Counted from the first letter of the stretch, positions 46,745 to 56,859 are shown. The stretch is DNA of 64,000 bases from Chaetoderma sp. LZ-2023a (GCA_034401795.1 CM067363.1:28328930-28392929); one strand, 5' to 3'. Notes: generated by a model not told the origin, from the letters alone. Program-made: numbers and translations.

Positions 46745-47275
46745 GAAAAGGCCTTTTTCCATTTAAGCGTATTTTGGGAAAATAGCTTCCCAGAATGCAT
46801 TGCACAAACCACTTCTGGTTGGTAACGCGATAGCCGACGCACAAACAGCATTACTTTACTATTAGAATCAAATGCAACGCACCTTGATCAGTTTATATAG
46901 TTCATTATATTATTGCAGCAACAGCGCCCAGTCAAATTAGGTTCAAAATATTCAGCAGCATGTTTATTAAATAGCAAAGAATTACAAAGCCATACAATTC
47001 ATAAAACGCGTCGGAGTATTTGGGATTTGGTGACGATCGATATGGAACCCTTTGTAACGTAATGATTGTGACGTCATCATACACGCGCTGAGCTGATTAT
47101 GACGTCATACGAGGTCAGATGATAGATGGATACTCTGGAAAGGTGAATTGAATGCGCTTTCCAATAATGTATGACTCAAATAATACGGTGATTTAATTTT
47201 TCATAGGGACGGTGTATTTCGTGCAATAGTAACTAAATGCAGGTCGGTCAGTTGCTTGTTAGCGGAGTTACCAGC
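46745..47275 (+). repeat. Family F repeat, interrupted
   Basis: Matches 63,245-63,760: left part GCGTATTTTGG, TTCCCAGAATGCATTGC, GCTATAGCCGACG-like and CAAACAGCATTACTTTACTA; right part GCGCTTTCCAAT, ATTTAATTTTTCATAGG and CAATAGTAACT. The middle is replaced by half a MITE-A. Confidence 0.8.
46915..47143 (-). mobile_element. MITE-A half, broken exactly at the palindrome centre
   Basis: Starts GCAGCAACAGCGCCCAGTC and ends ACTCTGGAAAGGTGAA. Same subfamily as 49,075 (shared AAATAGCAAAGAATTACAAA and GGATACTCTGG). Confidence 0.9.
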
Positions 47276-47321
47276 CAACAGTTGGGCTCTGAGAGTTGAA
47301 GTAGGAGAATCCCGGCGTGAT

Positions 47322-48030
47322 GCCAATAAACATTTTCTGGACTTAGCCAAAGGTTTCGACACAATGGATCAGGCCATGCCTCTCGCAAAGCTGAACTACT
47401 ACGGCATAAGAGACATTGCATTAAGCTGAGTTCAGAGCTACTTATCCAATAGAAGACATTGTGTGCAGTTTGCCGGCATATGCTCTGGCACCAGCTTGTT
47501 AACTTGTGGAGTTTCCTAAAAATCCATTCTGCCATCGCTGTTCTGGTTATATATGAATGATACACCGACACCTATTATTAATTTTATTTGCAAATGACAC
47601 CTATGCCTTCTGCAGTGATGATAATATAGACAAACTATACATAAACGCCAGTAGCCAGAGGGAACAAATCATAGATTTGGTTTGCACGGAATAGTTTTTC
47701 ATTAAATATAGACAAAACCAGTATTTTACCTATTCACAGAAAATAAGAATTAAACTTAAACAAAGATTTACATAAACACCAAAGATGTTAGTATTGTACC
47801 CTGAATGTATACATACTGGGGCTGTGACATCATCATAATTTGTATCATAGCAATGTATACTGTCTTAGCCCTGGTGCAATCAGTTAATGAGGTTATCTCT
47901 GTTGATGTCCTTTAATGTAGGGGGTCAATCAGTTATCGACATGGCCTTCGATGGACTGCACATAGTCAAATGTATATAGTATTTATTAAGCAGTAAATAA
48001 ATAACTTTTGAATCTTGAATCGTGAATCCT
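47322..48030 (+). mobile_element. LINE 3' fragment (CR1/L2/Jockey-like RT), decayed
   Basis: Frames give FLDLAKGFDTMDQA (RT motif A region), LNYYGIRDIAL, QSYLSNRRHCVQFAGICSGT, LTCGVS (motif of PQG type) and MNDTPT, then CSDDNIDKLYINASSQ and FSLNIDKTSILPIHRK. Many stops and frameshifts; the YADD box itself is lost (near 47,590-47,610). A non-coding 3' region of about 220 bp ends in TGAATCTTGAATCGTGAATC (48,010), a short 3' repeat of the kind CR1/L2-like LINEs carry. 5'-truncated and dead. Confidence 0.85.
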
Positions 48031-48627
48031 GTCGTCGAGGTGTAAATATGTCTGATTGAAAAGATCATAGTTTGTGTCCTGTGACTAGGAGCCCTCTTCT
48101 GCACTGGCTACCGGCCAGGACTAGTAATCGTGTGAGTTGTAAAAAGTTGAAAATTATTTCAAGAGCATGCCTGTCTTGATTACATAGCTCTATAGGGCAG
48201 TACTGATGGCACTGTATAGCCTAGGGACACTTTCAGGATGTCAGTAAATATGGATAATGAACGCATGCACATTAATGAGAACACATTGGTGACGTCACCG
48301 CTCCTTTGGTAATCTAATAAGTGGATAGTCATAGGGATTTTAAATAGCAGTGCGATAAACCACCATCGGTTCCTATTTGGTATACCTACTGTGACGTCCG
48401 TTCCTACAAATGGCGCATTCATTGATCTAGTACGGCAATGAATTTATCTATTTAACACTTAATTGCATTGCAATCTACAACGTGCCAATCTTGAATATAA
48501 TGATTATATTGTTACTAATGGAGAAATCCAATTTTACCTATACCCCCAGCCCCTATATCTTTACCTAAACGGCTCGTGGTGTGGTTTGTGTATTCTGTGT
48601 ACCAGTTGAATCGCTCACGGAGGAATG

Positions 48628-48722
48628 GGCGTGCGTGCGTGCGTGCGCGCGTGCGTGCGTGCGTGCCTGAGTGAGTGAGCGTGCGTGCGTGCGTGTGCAT
48701 GTGTGGGTGTGTGGGTGGGTGT
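48628..48722. repeat. (GTGC)n microsatellite inside minisatellite remnant
   Basis: GTGC units interrupted by GAGTGAGTGAGC, located where other copies carry only the 32-bp array. Confidence 0.9.
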
Positions 48723-49074
48723 ACTGTATGGACTTGTAGAAGGGTTCATGGTGTGATCTCGTTACCAGTCTATAATTGTAATTTTCGAAAGAATTATTCA
48801 TCTCTTCATTATGTAACTGTACATTAAAATGAAATATGTGCAATAAAACGCTCTGCATAGAATAACAGGAGTATGTGCCCAATTAGTGTTTTAGCAGAAA
48901 CCTCAACATGCAATACACCACAGACATTACCGTAGCTAAATCTAAATAAGTACCCACGCACGTTTAAGCCTGTCTACCTGTCTTGTAATGTAAAACAAAA
49001 GCAGATGTTTGCTTCATTGCAGACAGAAGCCGGTTCTGTTCTTCCTATTAAACAAGGTCAGAAAAATGTACACC

Positions 49075-49485
49075 AATGGACCTTTCCGGTTTTAGCTATG
49101 CCCCGCCCATCTCTAGCTAAGCTCCACCCACATCTCCCTCGCATTGGGATTGATCGATCTCTGAACACCCTGACTATCAATTTTAAAAATCCACACAGGT
49201 AAGCTGTTGAATATTTTGAAAGTAATTTGACTGGGTGCTGTTGCTGCCTACGCAGCAACAGCTCCCAGTTATATTAATTTCAAAATATTCAACAGCATGT
49301 TTATTAAATAGCAAAGAATTACAAAGACATACAATTTATATACAACGTGTCTGAGTGTTTGAGATTTGATGACGGTCTATATGGAACCCATTGTGACGTA
49401 ATGATTGTGACGTCATCATACACGCGCGGATCTGATTATGACGTCATACGATGCCAGATGATAGATGGATACTCTGGAAAGGTGA
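49075..49485 (-). mobile_element. MITE-A, full length, private to copy 6
   Basis: Flanked CCAA|TGGACC...GGTGA|AATG. Copy 4 reads CCAATTAT at 40,992-40,999 without insert. It carries a GC box (CCCCGCCCATC), CACAGGTAAGC at 49,194, a complete palindrome (49,205-49,295) and TGACGTCA near 49,409 and 49,438. Confidence 0.93.
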
Positions 49486-49675
49486 AATGTGCAGAAAGAT
49501 TCAAAGAATTATGTCGCGAATCTTGGTAGCTAGGTTGTATAAAAAGATATTTTCTACAAGCCTTGAATTAGGCCTAATAATCACAATAAGTAACTAGTTC
49601 TTATACTTTCTAGCTTTACTTCGAAGAGAAGATTTAAGGATTATGTTTGGATCTGTACATGACGTCATTTGAAAT

Positions 49676-49676
49676 A

Positions 49677-49773
<97 letters not shown>
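49676..49773. repeat. (TA)n microsatellite
   Basis: About 49 TA units splitting block f of copy 6. Confidence 0.97.
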
Positions 49774-49775
<2 letters not shown>

Positions 49776-50235
49776 TTCAGTAAGTACCACTGGATCTTGG
49801 AGTACTGTACACTCCATTGGCTGCATACAGTTTACTGTCCTCCATCGATTAATAAGCTAGGCTGATAATAAACACAGCAATAGAAAATATCTCTAGCCAA
49901 CAAAAAACTGATTTCATGTTCCAATATTATATTATTGCAAATTACAGCTCCGGAATGTGAATAAAATCTCTCCAATATGTATCCAGCATCTCAATAAAAC
50001 ACAGCCATTAATCATTAACGCGTCCAGGGTAAATGTGCCAAAACATAACTTGTTACACCATAGATATAGTACTCGCGATTAGGTAATATTTTAAAGAGAA
50101 ATTTGACCTAAAGTATTTGCTGTCTCAAACATATATATATTCAAAATATAAATAAGCTTAAATCTCTACGTCCGGGGAAAAAGAATGGTTGATAGGGATT
50201 GCGGCAATCAGATTGTAAGAAGACGCAATGCTTAA

Positions 50236-50759
50236 ATGAAACATGGGCAACAATCAAACCGGAAGTAGAGTGCGCATGCGCCGGATTTCTCACCGAAAGC
50301 GATAAAAAAATTACTACATAATAAAGAGGCGATGGTTACCCGCCTTATTTATGGTCTCTTAAAAATGTAACACATATGGTCGGAAAGGTAATTTTATTAC
50401 CCGTCCATTGATCCAAGTTGTTTTAAACCAGACAAATAATAAATTACGTCCATTTTATGTTTTATCTAGTAACTATTACCCCCATAGGGATATGGGAAAT
50501 ATTTGAAAATGACCTAAAATTTGAGGCATCGCTAAACTTCAACCTTTAACGTTGTCTCTCAAAAATGTACCACATAGTGTCCAAAAATATGAACATCTAA
50601 GATAATGAATATATAAAAATTATATTTCTGTTATAATTTGTTGTTACGCCCATTTGTATTTGAATATTGAAGATCATAAAAAATGTGGATAAACCTGCAA
50701 ATCGATTCTTATCAGTGAAATGGCCCACGCGGCGATAATCCTTTTACGATGCCGCCGAC
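50236..50759. other. Unassigned spacer with a local repeat
   Basis: Two diverged short copies of GTCTCTTAAAAATGTAACAC (50,350) and GTCTCTCAAAAATGTACCAC (50,553) about 200 bp apart. No gene recognised. Confidence 0.5.
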
Positions 50760-51362
50760 AGCGAGAGCCGACATACCTTGCGCCCCGACCCACCCTGTCA
50801 GTGCTGTTGAATTGAAGTTCTATTCATTGACCACGGATTTTGGTGTATTTATAAATAAAAGCCAATGGATGGATGGTGGATGGATGGATGGATGGGAGTT
50901 GATGGGTTGTTGGGTGGAAGAATGCATGGATGGATGGATGAATGGATGGATGGGTTGATACATGACCTCATACCGCGGGTTGTATAATCAGTAAAGAAAT
51001 CTAGCCTCGGTAAGTCTGCTCTCTAGAAAACTAGATACGTAAATATTGTTTTAATAAATTGTTGAAATCACAAATGCGGGATTATGAGTTTTTATAGGAA
51101 AACATAGCATGCGAGAGCCGACATGCGCCCCGACCCACCGCGCCAGTGCTGTTGAATTGACCACGGATTTTGGTGTATTTATAAATAAAAGCCAATGGGT
51201 GCATGGGTGGATGGATGGATGGATGGATGGGATTTGATGGGTTGTTGGGTGGAAGAATGCATGGATACAAACTAGATCCGTAAATATTGTTTAAATAAAT
51301 TGTTGAAATCACAAATACAGGATTTTTGAGTTTTACAGGCAAACATAGCATGCGAGAGCCGA
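50760..51362 (+). repeat. Two tandem copies of a 250-350 bp unit
   Basis: Each starts GCGAGAGCCGACAT and CGCCCCGACCCACC, continues TTGACCACGGATTTTGGTGT and a GGAT microsatellite, then GGTTGTTGGGTGGAAGAATG, and ends GTTGAAATCACAAAT. A third GCGAGAGCCGATA closes the second copy. Open frames across it are repeat-derived. Confidence 0.85.
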
Positions 51363-51402
51363 TAGCGGTCTAAGTCATTCCAGTGGTTAATTGTGAAAAA
51401 TA

Positions 51403-51459
51403 ATCATCGGCCAATTTACCCTTTCCATGAGCAAATTGAACTTTCTAAAAACATATTTG
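51403..51459 (+). repeat. Left copy of 56-bp flanking duplication
   Basis: ATCATCGGCCAATT and CCATGAGCAAATTGAACTTT recur at 52,865-52,922, immediately after the LINE's GAA tail. About five differences in 56 positions. Confidence 0.85.
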
Positions 51460-52864
51460 ACTTTAACCCAAAGGCAAGAAGAAAGCTAAACATCATGAGG
51501 AAGCTGGCAGGAACAAAGTGGGGTGCCAATGAAAGGATCCTCAAGACCATCTACCTAGGTGCCGTACAACCACACCTTGAGCATGGATCCAGCTCATGGA
51601 TGACAGCAGCTAAATCTCATCAACAGAACCTCTACAGAGTACAAAACCAGGCGCTGCGCTGCGCATCATCACTGGTGGAATGAGATCAACACCAATAGAA
51701 AAAAATGGAGCAGACAGCAGGCATCCCCCCACTTAGCAAAGGAAGGGAATGCAAAGCACTGATCCAAGCTGCAAAGTTCAAATCGTTCAACAATCACCCG
51801 ATGAAGATCAGGCAAGCACAGCTGTCATCAGGAAGACTTAAAAGATGAAGTTTTGTGAAAGAGACAAACGCACTTCAAAGGAAACACCAAGAAATCTTGC
51901 CAGCACAAATAGAAGACCCAAACCACACACTTGATCCTCCACCCTGGGAAAACAAACTAGAGAGCATAGCTATTCGCACCACAGTACCTCATCTCACAAC
52001 CAAAGATGAACACAGTGATGTGAGCATGAAGGCCCTGACCCTAGCCATGCTGGAAGAAATGTACCCTCAGGAGACATGGATAAGGATCTACATAGATGGA
52101 TCAGCCAAAGATGCAATTAGGAGCGGAGGTGCTGGACTACACATACAGTATCCAAACGGACAACATGAGTCAGCTGCAATACCGACAGGCAAGCACTGCA
52201 CACACCACAGAGCTGAAGTCGAACCACTGGTTCATGCAGCTAATACCATCAGCAGAACAGCAGACCGTATTGCACAGATTGTCTTTTTGTCTGATGCCCG
52301 CTCCGTCCTTGAGGCTATCACCAAGGGTAAGCTACCACAACTTGAAGAAGCACAACACACCATCAAATGCTTTCGGATAGCATTGCAGTGGATCCCCTCA
52401 CACTGTGGAGTCCAAGGAAATGAGGAAGCAGACAAGATGGCAAAGGTGGGTGCAGAAGAGAATCAGACAGAAAACATGGTTACCCATACAGAGATGAAGA
52501 CTATCATCAAGTCACTCTATAGAACACCTCACTCAGAAGATGCCTACCATCATCTATCGAGGCCAGAGCAAGTGACGATTTATCGTCTCAGAACTGGACA
52601 CACCAGACTAAACCAACACATGTACAGGCGGTTTCACCTTACGACATCGCCCGCTTGTCCTTGTGGAGAAGCAGAACAGACCACAGAGCACATACTTCAA
52701 TGTTGCAGTACGTATCAGCTGCAGAGAGAAGAGATCTGGCCTTTGTCAACCTCTTTTCTTGAAAAGCTGTATGGGCCTGTGGAAGAACTGCAGAAAACCA
52801 CAGATTTCATCTTGAGAACGGCTCTCCAAGTGTGATACCAGCGATCGAAAAGAAGAAGAAGAAG
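51460..52864 (+). mobile_element. RNase H-bearing LINE (I/Nimb/Ingi-like), 5'-truncated, young
   Basis: Encodes the RT C-terminus (KARRKLNIMRKLAGTKWG, thumb-like region ILKTIYLGAVQPHLEHG) and a full RNase H domain. Catalytic positions are visible: D in RIYIDGSAKD (52,086), E in HHRAEVEPL (52,207), D in FLSDARSV (52,285), and H and D in WIPSHCGVQGNEEADK (52,390-52,437). A Cys/His tail CPCGEAEQTTEHILQCC (about 52,656) follows, as in LINEs of the I/Jockey groups. Stop at 52,833, then about 30 bp ending in (GAA)n. The frame is broken only three times: a 5-bp duplication GCTGCGCTGCGC near 51,656, a shift in the A run near 51,702, and a TGA at 51,846. A 326-codon stretch is open. Most of the RT and all of ORF1 are missing, so it cannot move itself. 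Confidence 0.93.
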
Positions 52865-52922
52865 ATCATCGGCCAATTGACACGTTCCATGAGCAAATTG
52901 AACTTTCTAAAAACCGATTTGT
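52865..52922 (+). repeat. Right copy of 56-bp flanking duplication
   Basis: See 51,403. It begins directly after the LINE tail, as expected for a target-site duplication. Confidence 0.85.
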
Positions 52923-53015
52923 AAAGTTTCAAAAATAGTCTTCTCTTGACATGCAAATGGACATTCAATGATCAAATATTTAAATTTGTTGACAACATTT
53001 AGTCGTTAAAGGGTT

Positions 53016-53201
53016 AAAGGGTTAATGGCCAATCAAAGTTATCGCTAACCCTTGATACAGTTGTCGATTTTGTGAAATTTTTGACCAAATTACATTGTGA
53101 ACAAATGCAAGACTCAAAAATGTTGACAGACCGATTGACTTGTACTAATAAGTACATTTCTGTATGGAGACAAAATTAGGTAAATATATGTTCTTTTGTG
53201 A
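53016..53201. other. Spacer upstream of chromodomain exon, possible intron end
   Basis: AT-rich. It ends in TATATGTTCTTTTGTGATTT, a moderate pyrimidine tract before candidate AG acceptors at 53,210 and 53,214. Confidence 0.4.
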
Positions 53202-53684
53202 TTTCATGAGGAAGAGTTTTTTGTCAAATGGGCCGGGTATCACATTGAGGACTCCACCGGGGAACAGGCCAAACAACTGTCAGATTTCCTGGTCGAGACC
53301 TATATGACACCGTCAGTTTGTGAGCAACGTCTTTCCAGCGCCGCAACAGCTTTGGAGAATGTTGTCCAGCAGCGTCTGCATTCTAGGAACAATCGGAGTG
53401 TGGTAAATTTCGAGCTTAATATATTTAGATTTTGTTTTGGATCAGACAAATGTATTCTCGCGGAAAGGTCGGACTTTGAGAAACTCCCTTTAAGCCATCA
53501 TTGGTATTATTCGATCAGGCAGCATGGTCGAGGAGAACAGTTAAGTTTTCCAGTAAGATGCGAGCCGAAAGTTCACATGAAGAAGACGTGTGTCTGGACC
53601 GATGGCGTTGTCAAGTCTTTACGCGTTCCTGTAGAACGACTGATCCTCACGTCCAGTGTTGATGGGGTTAGCTTCACTACATAA
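53202..53684 (+). CDS. Candidate terminal exon of a chromodomain protein (partial)
   Basis: An open frame of 160 codons closed by TAA. Its first residues read EEEFFVKWAGY then HIEDSTGEQ, the core of a chromodomain, a fold that in HP1/Polycomb-type proteins reads methylated histone tails in the nucleus. The W and Y of the KW-GY motif, two of the usual aromatic cage residues, are kept. The W of the usual STWEP is G, and the first cage residue would lie upstream. A TGA at 53,199 and candidate AG acceptors at 53,210/53,214 suggest the N-terminal half sits on another exon, not found in the window. About 130 residues follow, with no domain I recognise (words HHWYYSIRQ, KKTCVWTDG, VERLIL). An internal ATG lies at 53,304, but choosing it would drop the chromodomain. 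Chromodomains also occur in some transposon integrases; a 130-residue tail is not typical of those, but an element origin is not excluded. No neighbouring copy in the window. Confidence 0.45.
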   Translation, partial: FHEEEFFVKWAGYHIEDSTGEQAKQLSDFLVETYMTPSVCEQRLSSAATALENVVQQRLHSRNNRSVVNFELNIFRFCFGSDKCILAERSDFEKLPLSHHWYYSIRQHGRGEQLSFPVRCEPKVHMKKTCVWTDGVVKSLRVPVERLILTSSVDGVSFTT

Positions 53685-54059
53685 TTCCGGCAAATATTCT
53701 TATATAAATTCCAAAATGTCTGAACATCTCTCTCTCTCTCTCTCTCGCCTTCAACGACAACAGTTTAAAGAGACTATCAGTGCAACAACCACCCACTCGC
53801 CAAAGCTGCATAAACGATTTTCGGAAAGTCCCACCCTAGCCCGTAATGGCGGACACTAGAGTCGGTAGTGTTATTTTAAGCTCTTGATAATGTGTCATGT
53901 GGTCAGTTATCTGTTTGTTTTAATCATTTAAAAAATGTATCAGTGGTCTCATAAGCATACACAGAGTGTTTTGGCATGCTAAGTTAGTGAGCTAATTAGA
54001 CAATGAAGCTGTCTTATGTAAACAAGTAATTGCCACCGTTTAATGACTGTATAGTGATT
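53685..54059. other. Spacer with short (TC)n
   Basis: A TCTC run at 53,729-53,747, otherwise unassigned. It may include 3' untranslated sequence of the upstream exon; no clear AATAAA close by. Confidence 0.4.
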
Positions 54060-54336
54060 GCGTAGTATTACTAAGGCGCCGATGAGAGTCGTATAACTCG
54101 CCATAACCAACTCCCTACACAATAAAAGTAATCATTTGCCACTACATAAATAGTTACTGCCATGGTATAACCAGACATCAATAGAATCTGGATAGAGAAA
54201 ATAGGAAGTCGGTTGTTCACTTTGATGAGATGCACGAACTTTTTATGCCTTACATAATCATGGGGATCATATTGTTTATCATAACATTTTGGCAGTCTGA
54301 CAACATGTGAATAATCGAACGCCGCAATTTTAAAAG

Positions 54337-54566
54337 TATTAATTACTAGTCATAGTAAGTATTAATTAATAGTCATAATAAGTATTAATTAATAGTCATA
54401 ATAAGTATTAATTAATAGTCATAATAAGTATTAATTACTAGTCATAATAAGTATTAATTACTAGTCATAATAAGTATTAATTACTAGTCATAATAAGTAT
54501 TAATTACTAGTCATAATAAGTATTAATTACTAGTCATAATAAGTATTAATTACTAGTCATAATAAG
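54337..54566 (+). repeat. 23-bp minisatellite, exactly 10 units
   Basis: Unit TATTAATTACTAGTCATAAT plus AAG. 230 bp in ten units; three adjacent units share TAATTAATAG instead of TAATTACTAG. No spacers, so not a CRISPR array. Confidence 0.95.
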
Positions 54567-55213
54567 TAGCTGCTTCTTATGCTTACTAGTTTTACTCTGG
54601 CGAAATGATTTAAGGATAATGATTGGGCAATCTGTGTGTGACGTCATTTGACGTGTAGGCAGTTGAACTGATGTCTTTGGAAAATTGTAATTTCATATAT
54701 CTTAAACTTTCTATCTAGGACATGAAGGTTCTGCGCCTTCGTTCAATTATCGCAACTATATGTCTCGGAATTGTTGACGTGAAATGTTTCAATCAGACTT
54801 TAACAAAACACAATGTTTAAATCCAATTACGGCGTCACTGAAAGTCATATAACTCGCCATTACCAGCTTTCTACAAATAAATGTAATCATTTGCAACTGT
54901 ATAAATCGTTACTATCGTAGTATAAACAGACAGCAATAGAATCTGGCTAGAGAAAGCGAGAGGTGGATTGATCGCTTTGAGATCGTGTACGATCTTTCTA
55001 TGTTTTGCGTAAGCATGGCGATCATATTGTTTATCATAACATGTTGGCATAGTCTGACAACATGTGAATAATCTGACGATACAATTTTAAAAGTCTGAAC
55101 GAAAAACGTGTGCACCATTCGTGCACGCATACACATACGTGCACTCACGCGGGCATACAATACATAAACAACACAACCATGTCTGCATTCTAGCCTCGCC
55201 ATGTATTCCTGAA

Positions 55214-55602
55214 TTCACCTTCAGTTCCTTGGCCCATCATATGACGTCATAATCAACTAGGTGAAGTGTATGCTGACGTCAGAATCATGACGCCACGAAT
55301 GATTCAAAATAGTCCGTCTTTAACGCGTAATAGTCCGACACGTTGTACGAATTGTATGTCTTTGCTATTTAGTAAACATGTTGTTGAATCTTTTGAAAGT
55401 AATTTGACTGGGCGCTGTTGCTGCCATAGGCAGCAACAGCGCCCAGTCGAATTGCTTTCAAAATATTCAACAGTTTACCTGCATAGTTTTCTGGAAATTG
55501 ATAGTCAGGGAGTTCAGAGATCGGTCGGTCCCAACACGAGCGTGGTGTGGGTGGAGATTAGATAGAGATGGGCGGGCATAGCTAAAACTGGAAAGGTCCA
55601 TT
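55214..55602 (+). mobile_element. MITE-A, complete palindrome
   Basis: TGACGTCA near 55,242 and 55,273. Palindrome arms about 44 bp each around CATAGG (55,382-55,472). A GC box relative (GATGGGCGGGC). Ends ACTGGAAAGGTCCA|TT. The left end is worn (TTCACCTTCAG). Confidence 0.92.
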
Positions 55603-55924
55603 TATATGTTGGTATGCTCTGGCAAGATTTGAATAATGCGATGAAAAATTATAAAATTACTGATGAATAAGTGCTTACACTATTCTCACACCCATAGCCA
55701 TTCTTGCACTCACGTAGGAGCCCACTCCACATACAACACAAACGAGTCTCACTCTCCCATCACCACGTATGTAGGCATTCGCGATTACGTGCTTGCATCG
55801 GGTTAAAACGTTAATTTATATGATTTAATATTAAATAATCGAATGCTCTTGAATAATTTTTACTGCATAAGATATTTCAAAACCTACAATATAATTACTC
55901 GTTAATGCGATCGCACCCGATCAT

Positions 55925-56006
55925 TTTGCTCAGTGAATGCCAATTTGCCGGCCAAGAGAAAACTATTTTTGATTTGAAAATATATCACTGGAATGGCTGG
56001 CTCGAG
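55925..56006 (+). mobile_element. MITE-B left half, fused to MITE-A
   Basis: GCCAATTTGCCGGCCAAGAG, ATCACTGGAATGGCTGGCTCG, then an abrupt switch to MITE-A at about 56,007, at the MITE-B palindrome centre. Confidence 0.8.
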
Positions 56007-56168
56007 CATCATAGTCAAATTAGTTTCAAAATCATCAACAGTTTACCTGCATGGTTTTCTGGAAATTGATAGTCATGGAGTTCCGCGATCCATCTCTCCA
56101 AACACGAGCGAGGTGTGAGTGGAGCTTAGCTAAAGATGGGCGGGGTATACATGTAGCTAAAACTCGGT
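56007..56168 (+). mobile_element. MITE-A right half, fused to MITE-B
   Basis: Begins in the right palindrome arm (AGTCAAATTAGTTTC), then GTTTACCTGCATGGTTTTCT, a GC box (GATGGGCGGGG) and CTAAAACT. Both elements are broken at their palindromes. Confidence 0.85.
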
Positions 56169-56456
56169 AGTGCAATTACCAGTCAGATGTGTTTCAAAAT
56201 ATTCAATAGTATATGCATAATGAACTCAAATGGCTTTTTGATCTTGATACGCTACATCGGGTTCAATGTGTTGATTTTGAAAGCTGCGAATTTATGCGCT
56301 TGATAAGTGAAGTTAACAACTAGTTGCCGCTCGCGCCACGCCTAGATACAACGCCCACTTGTCGGAACAATACCGACAAGGACATCCATTTTAAGATTAA
56401 TTGAATAATTAATAACTCTCGCCATTGTAATGTGTGTCCTAGATTGTCCTAGATGC
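56169..56456. other. Unassigned spacer
   Basis: Nothing recognised apart from AAAATATTCAATAGTATA at 56,197, a possible MITE-A crumb. Confidence 0.4.
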
Positions 56457-56508
56457 CAGAAGCGGTTTGAGGCTGTCATGAGTGTTAAAAGTTTAAGCCA
56501 ATTAACTT

Positions 56509-56743
56509 CTTCTTCTTCTTTTCGTTAGCTGATCATACCGGAAGTCCTGTAAGTGACTATAGACATGATCATAAGCGTTAAGTGCGCGGATCCATGGTTT
56601 ATTAGAGTGCGCCGTGCGGCCTGGAGCCTTCGTCTTCAGCACTCGAGGTTTCTGTCAGGGTTACCTCACCCTTACTTCCTTTAGTCGCCTCTTACGACAC
56701 GCAGAGGATACGGAACGTGTATTCTAAGCCCCCCCTACAGGGC
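56509..56743 (-). mobile_element. SINE with 14-bp target-site duplication
   Basis: Inserted in the left TIR. AAGCCAATTAACTT flanks it perfectly at 56,495-56,508 and 56,744-56,757. On the minus strand it starts GCCCTGTAGGGGGG, contains GTGTCGTAAGAGGCGACTAA and ends CAGCTAACGAAAAGAAGAAG. Its last 25-30 bases match the 3' end of the RNase H LINE (CAGCGATCGAAAAGAAGAAG at 52,840), suggesting that LINE family moves it. Non-coding; no clear tRNA-like A and B boxes seen. Confidence 0.85.
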
Positions 56744-56772
56744 AAGCCAATTAACTTTATTCCATACAATTG

Positions 56773-56776
<4 letters not shown>

Positions 56777-56855
<79 letters not shown>
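56777..56855. repeat. (TA)n microsatellite
   Basis: About 39 TA units in the centre of the long-TIR element, able to extrude as a cruciform with the flanking inverted pair. Confidence 0.95.

Positions 56856-56859
<4 letters not shown>

Larger units (their letters stand above)
48035..50235 (+). repeat. Large tandem unit, copy 6 (partial)
   Basis: Positions 48,040-48,550 match 39,490-40,000; 48,560-48,770 hold a few minisatellite monomers mixed with a GTGC microsatellite; 48,790-49,074 is block e; 49,490-49,675 starts block f; 49,780-50,160 completes it; 50,190-50,235 starts block g. Confidence 0.75.
51368..53015 (+). mobile_element. MITE-B split by LINE insertion
   Basis: Left part GTCATTCCAGTGGT (51,374) and right part TTTCAAAAATAGTCTTCTC (52,928) through CGTTAAAGGGTTAA belong to one MITE-B arm. 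The RNase H LINE and a 56-bp duplication lie between. Confidence 0.75.
54060..55810 (+). repeat. Large tandem unit, copy 7 (block g, then f to g again)
   Basis: Positions 54,060-54,310 (GGCGCCGATGAGAGTCGTAT, CAACTCCCTACACAATAAAA) match 35,355-35,500. 54,560-54,720 is the start of block f (GACGTCATTTGACGTGTAGG; compare 41,180). 54,780-55,080 is block g again. 55,665-55,810 matches 35,630-35,770. A local duplication of block g is therefore nested here. Confidence 0.7.

Noticed and set aside
53202-53684. Chromodomain read as the end of a chromovirus integrase
   Set aside because: The chromodomain in those elements is close to the C-terminus, whereas about 130 further residues follow here; no neighbouring retroelement domains were seen. 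Not fully excluded.
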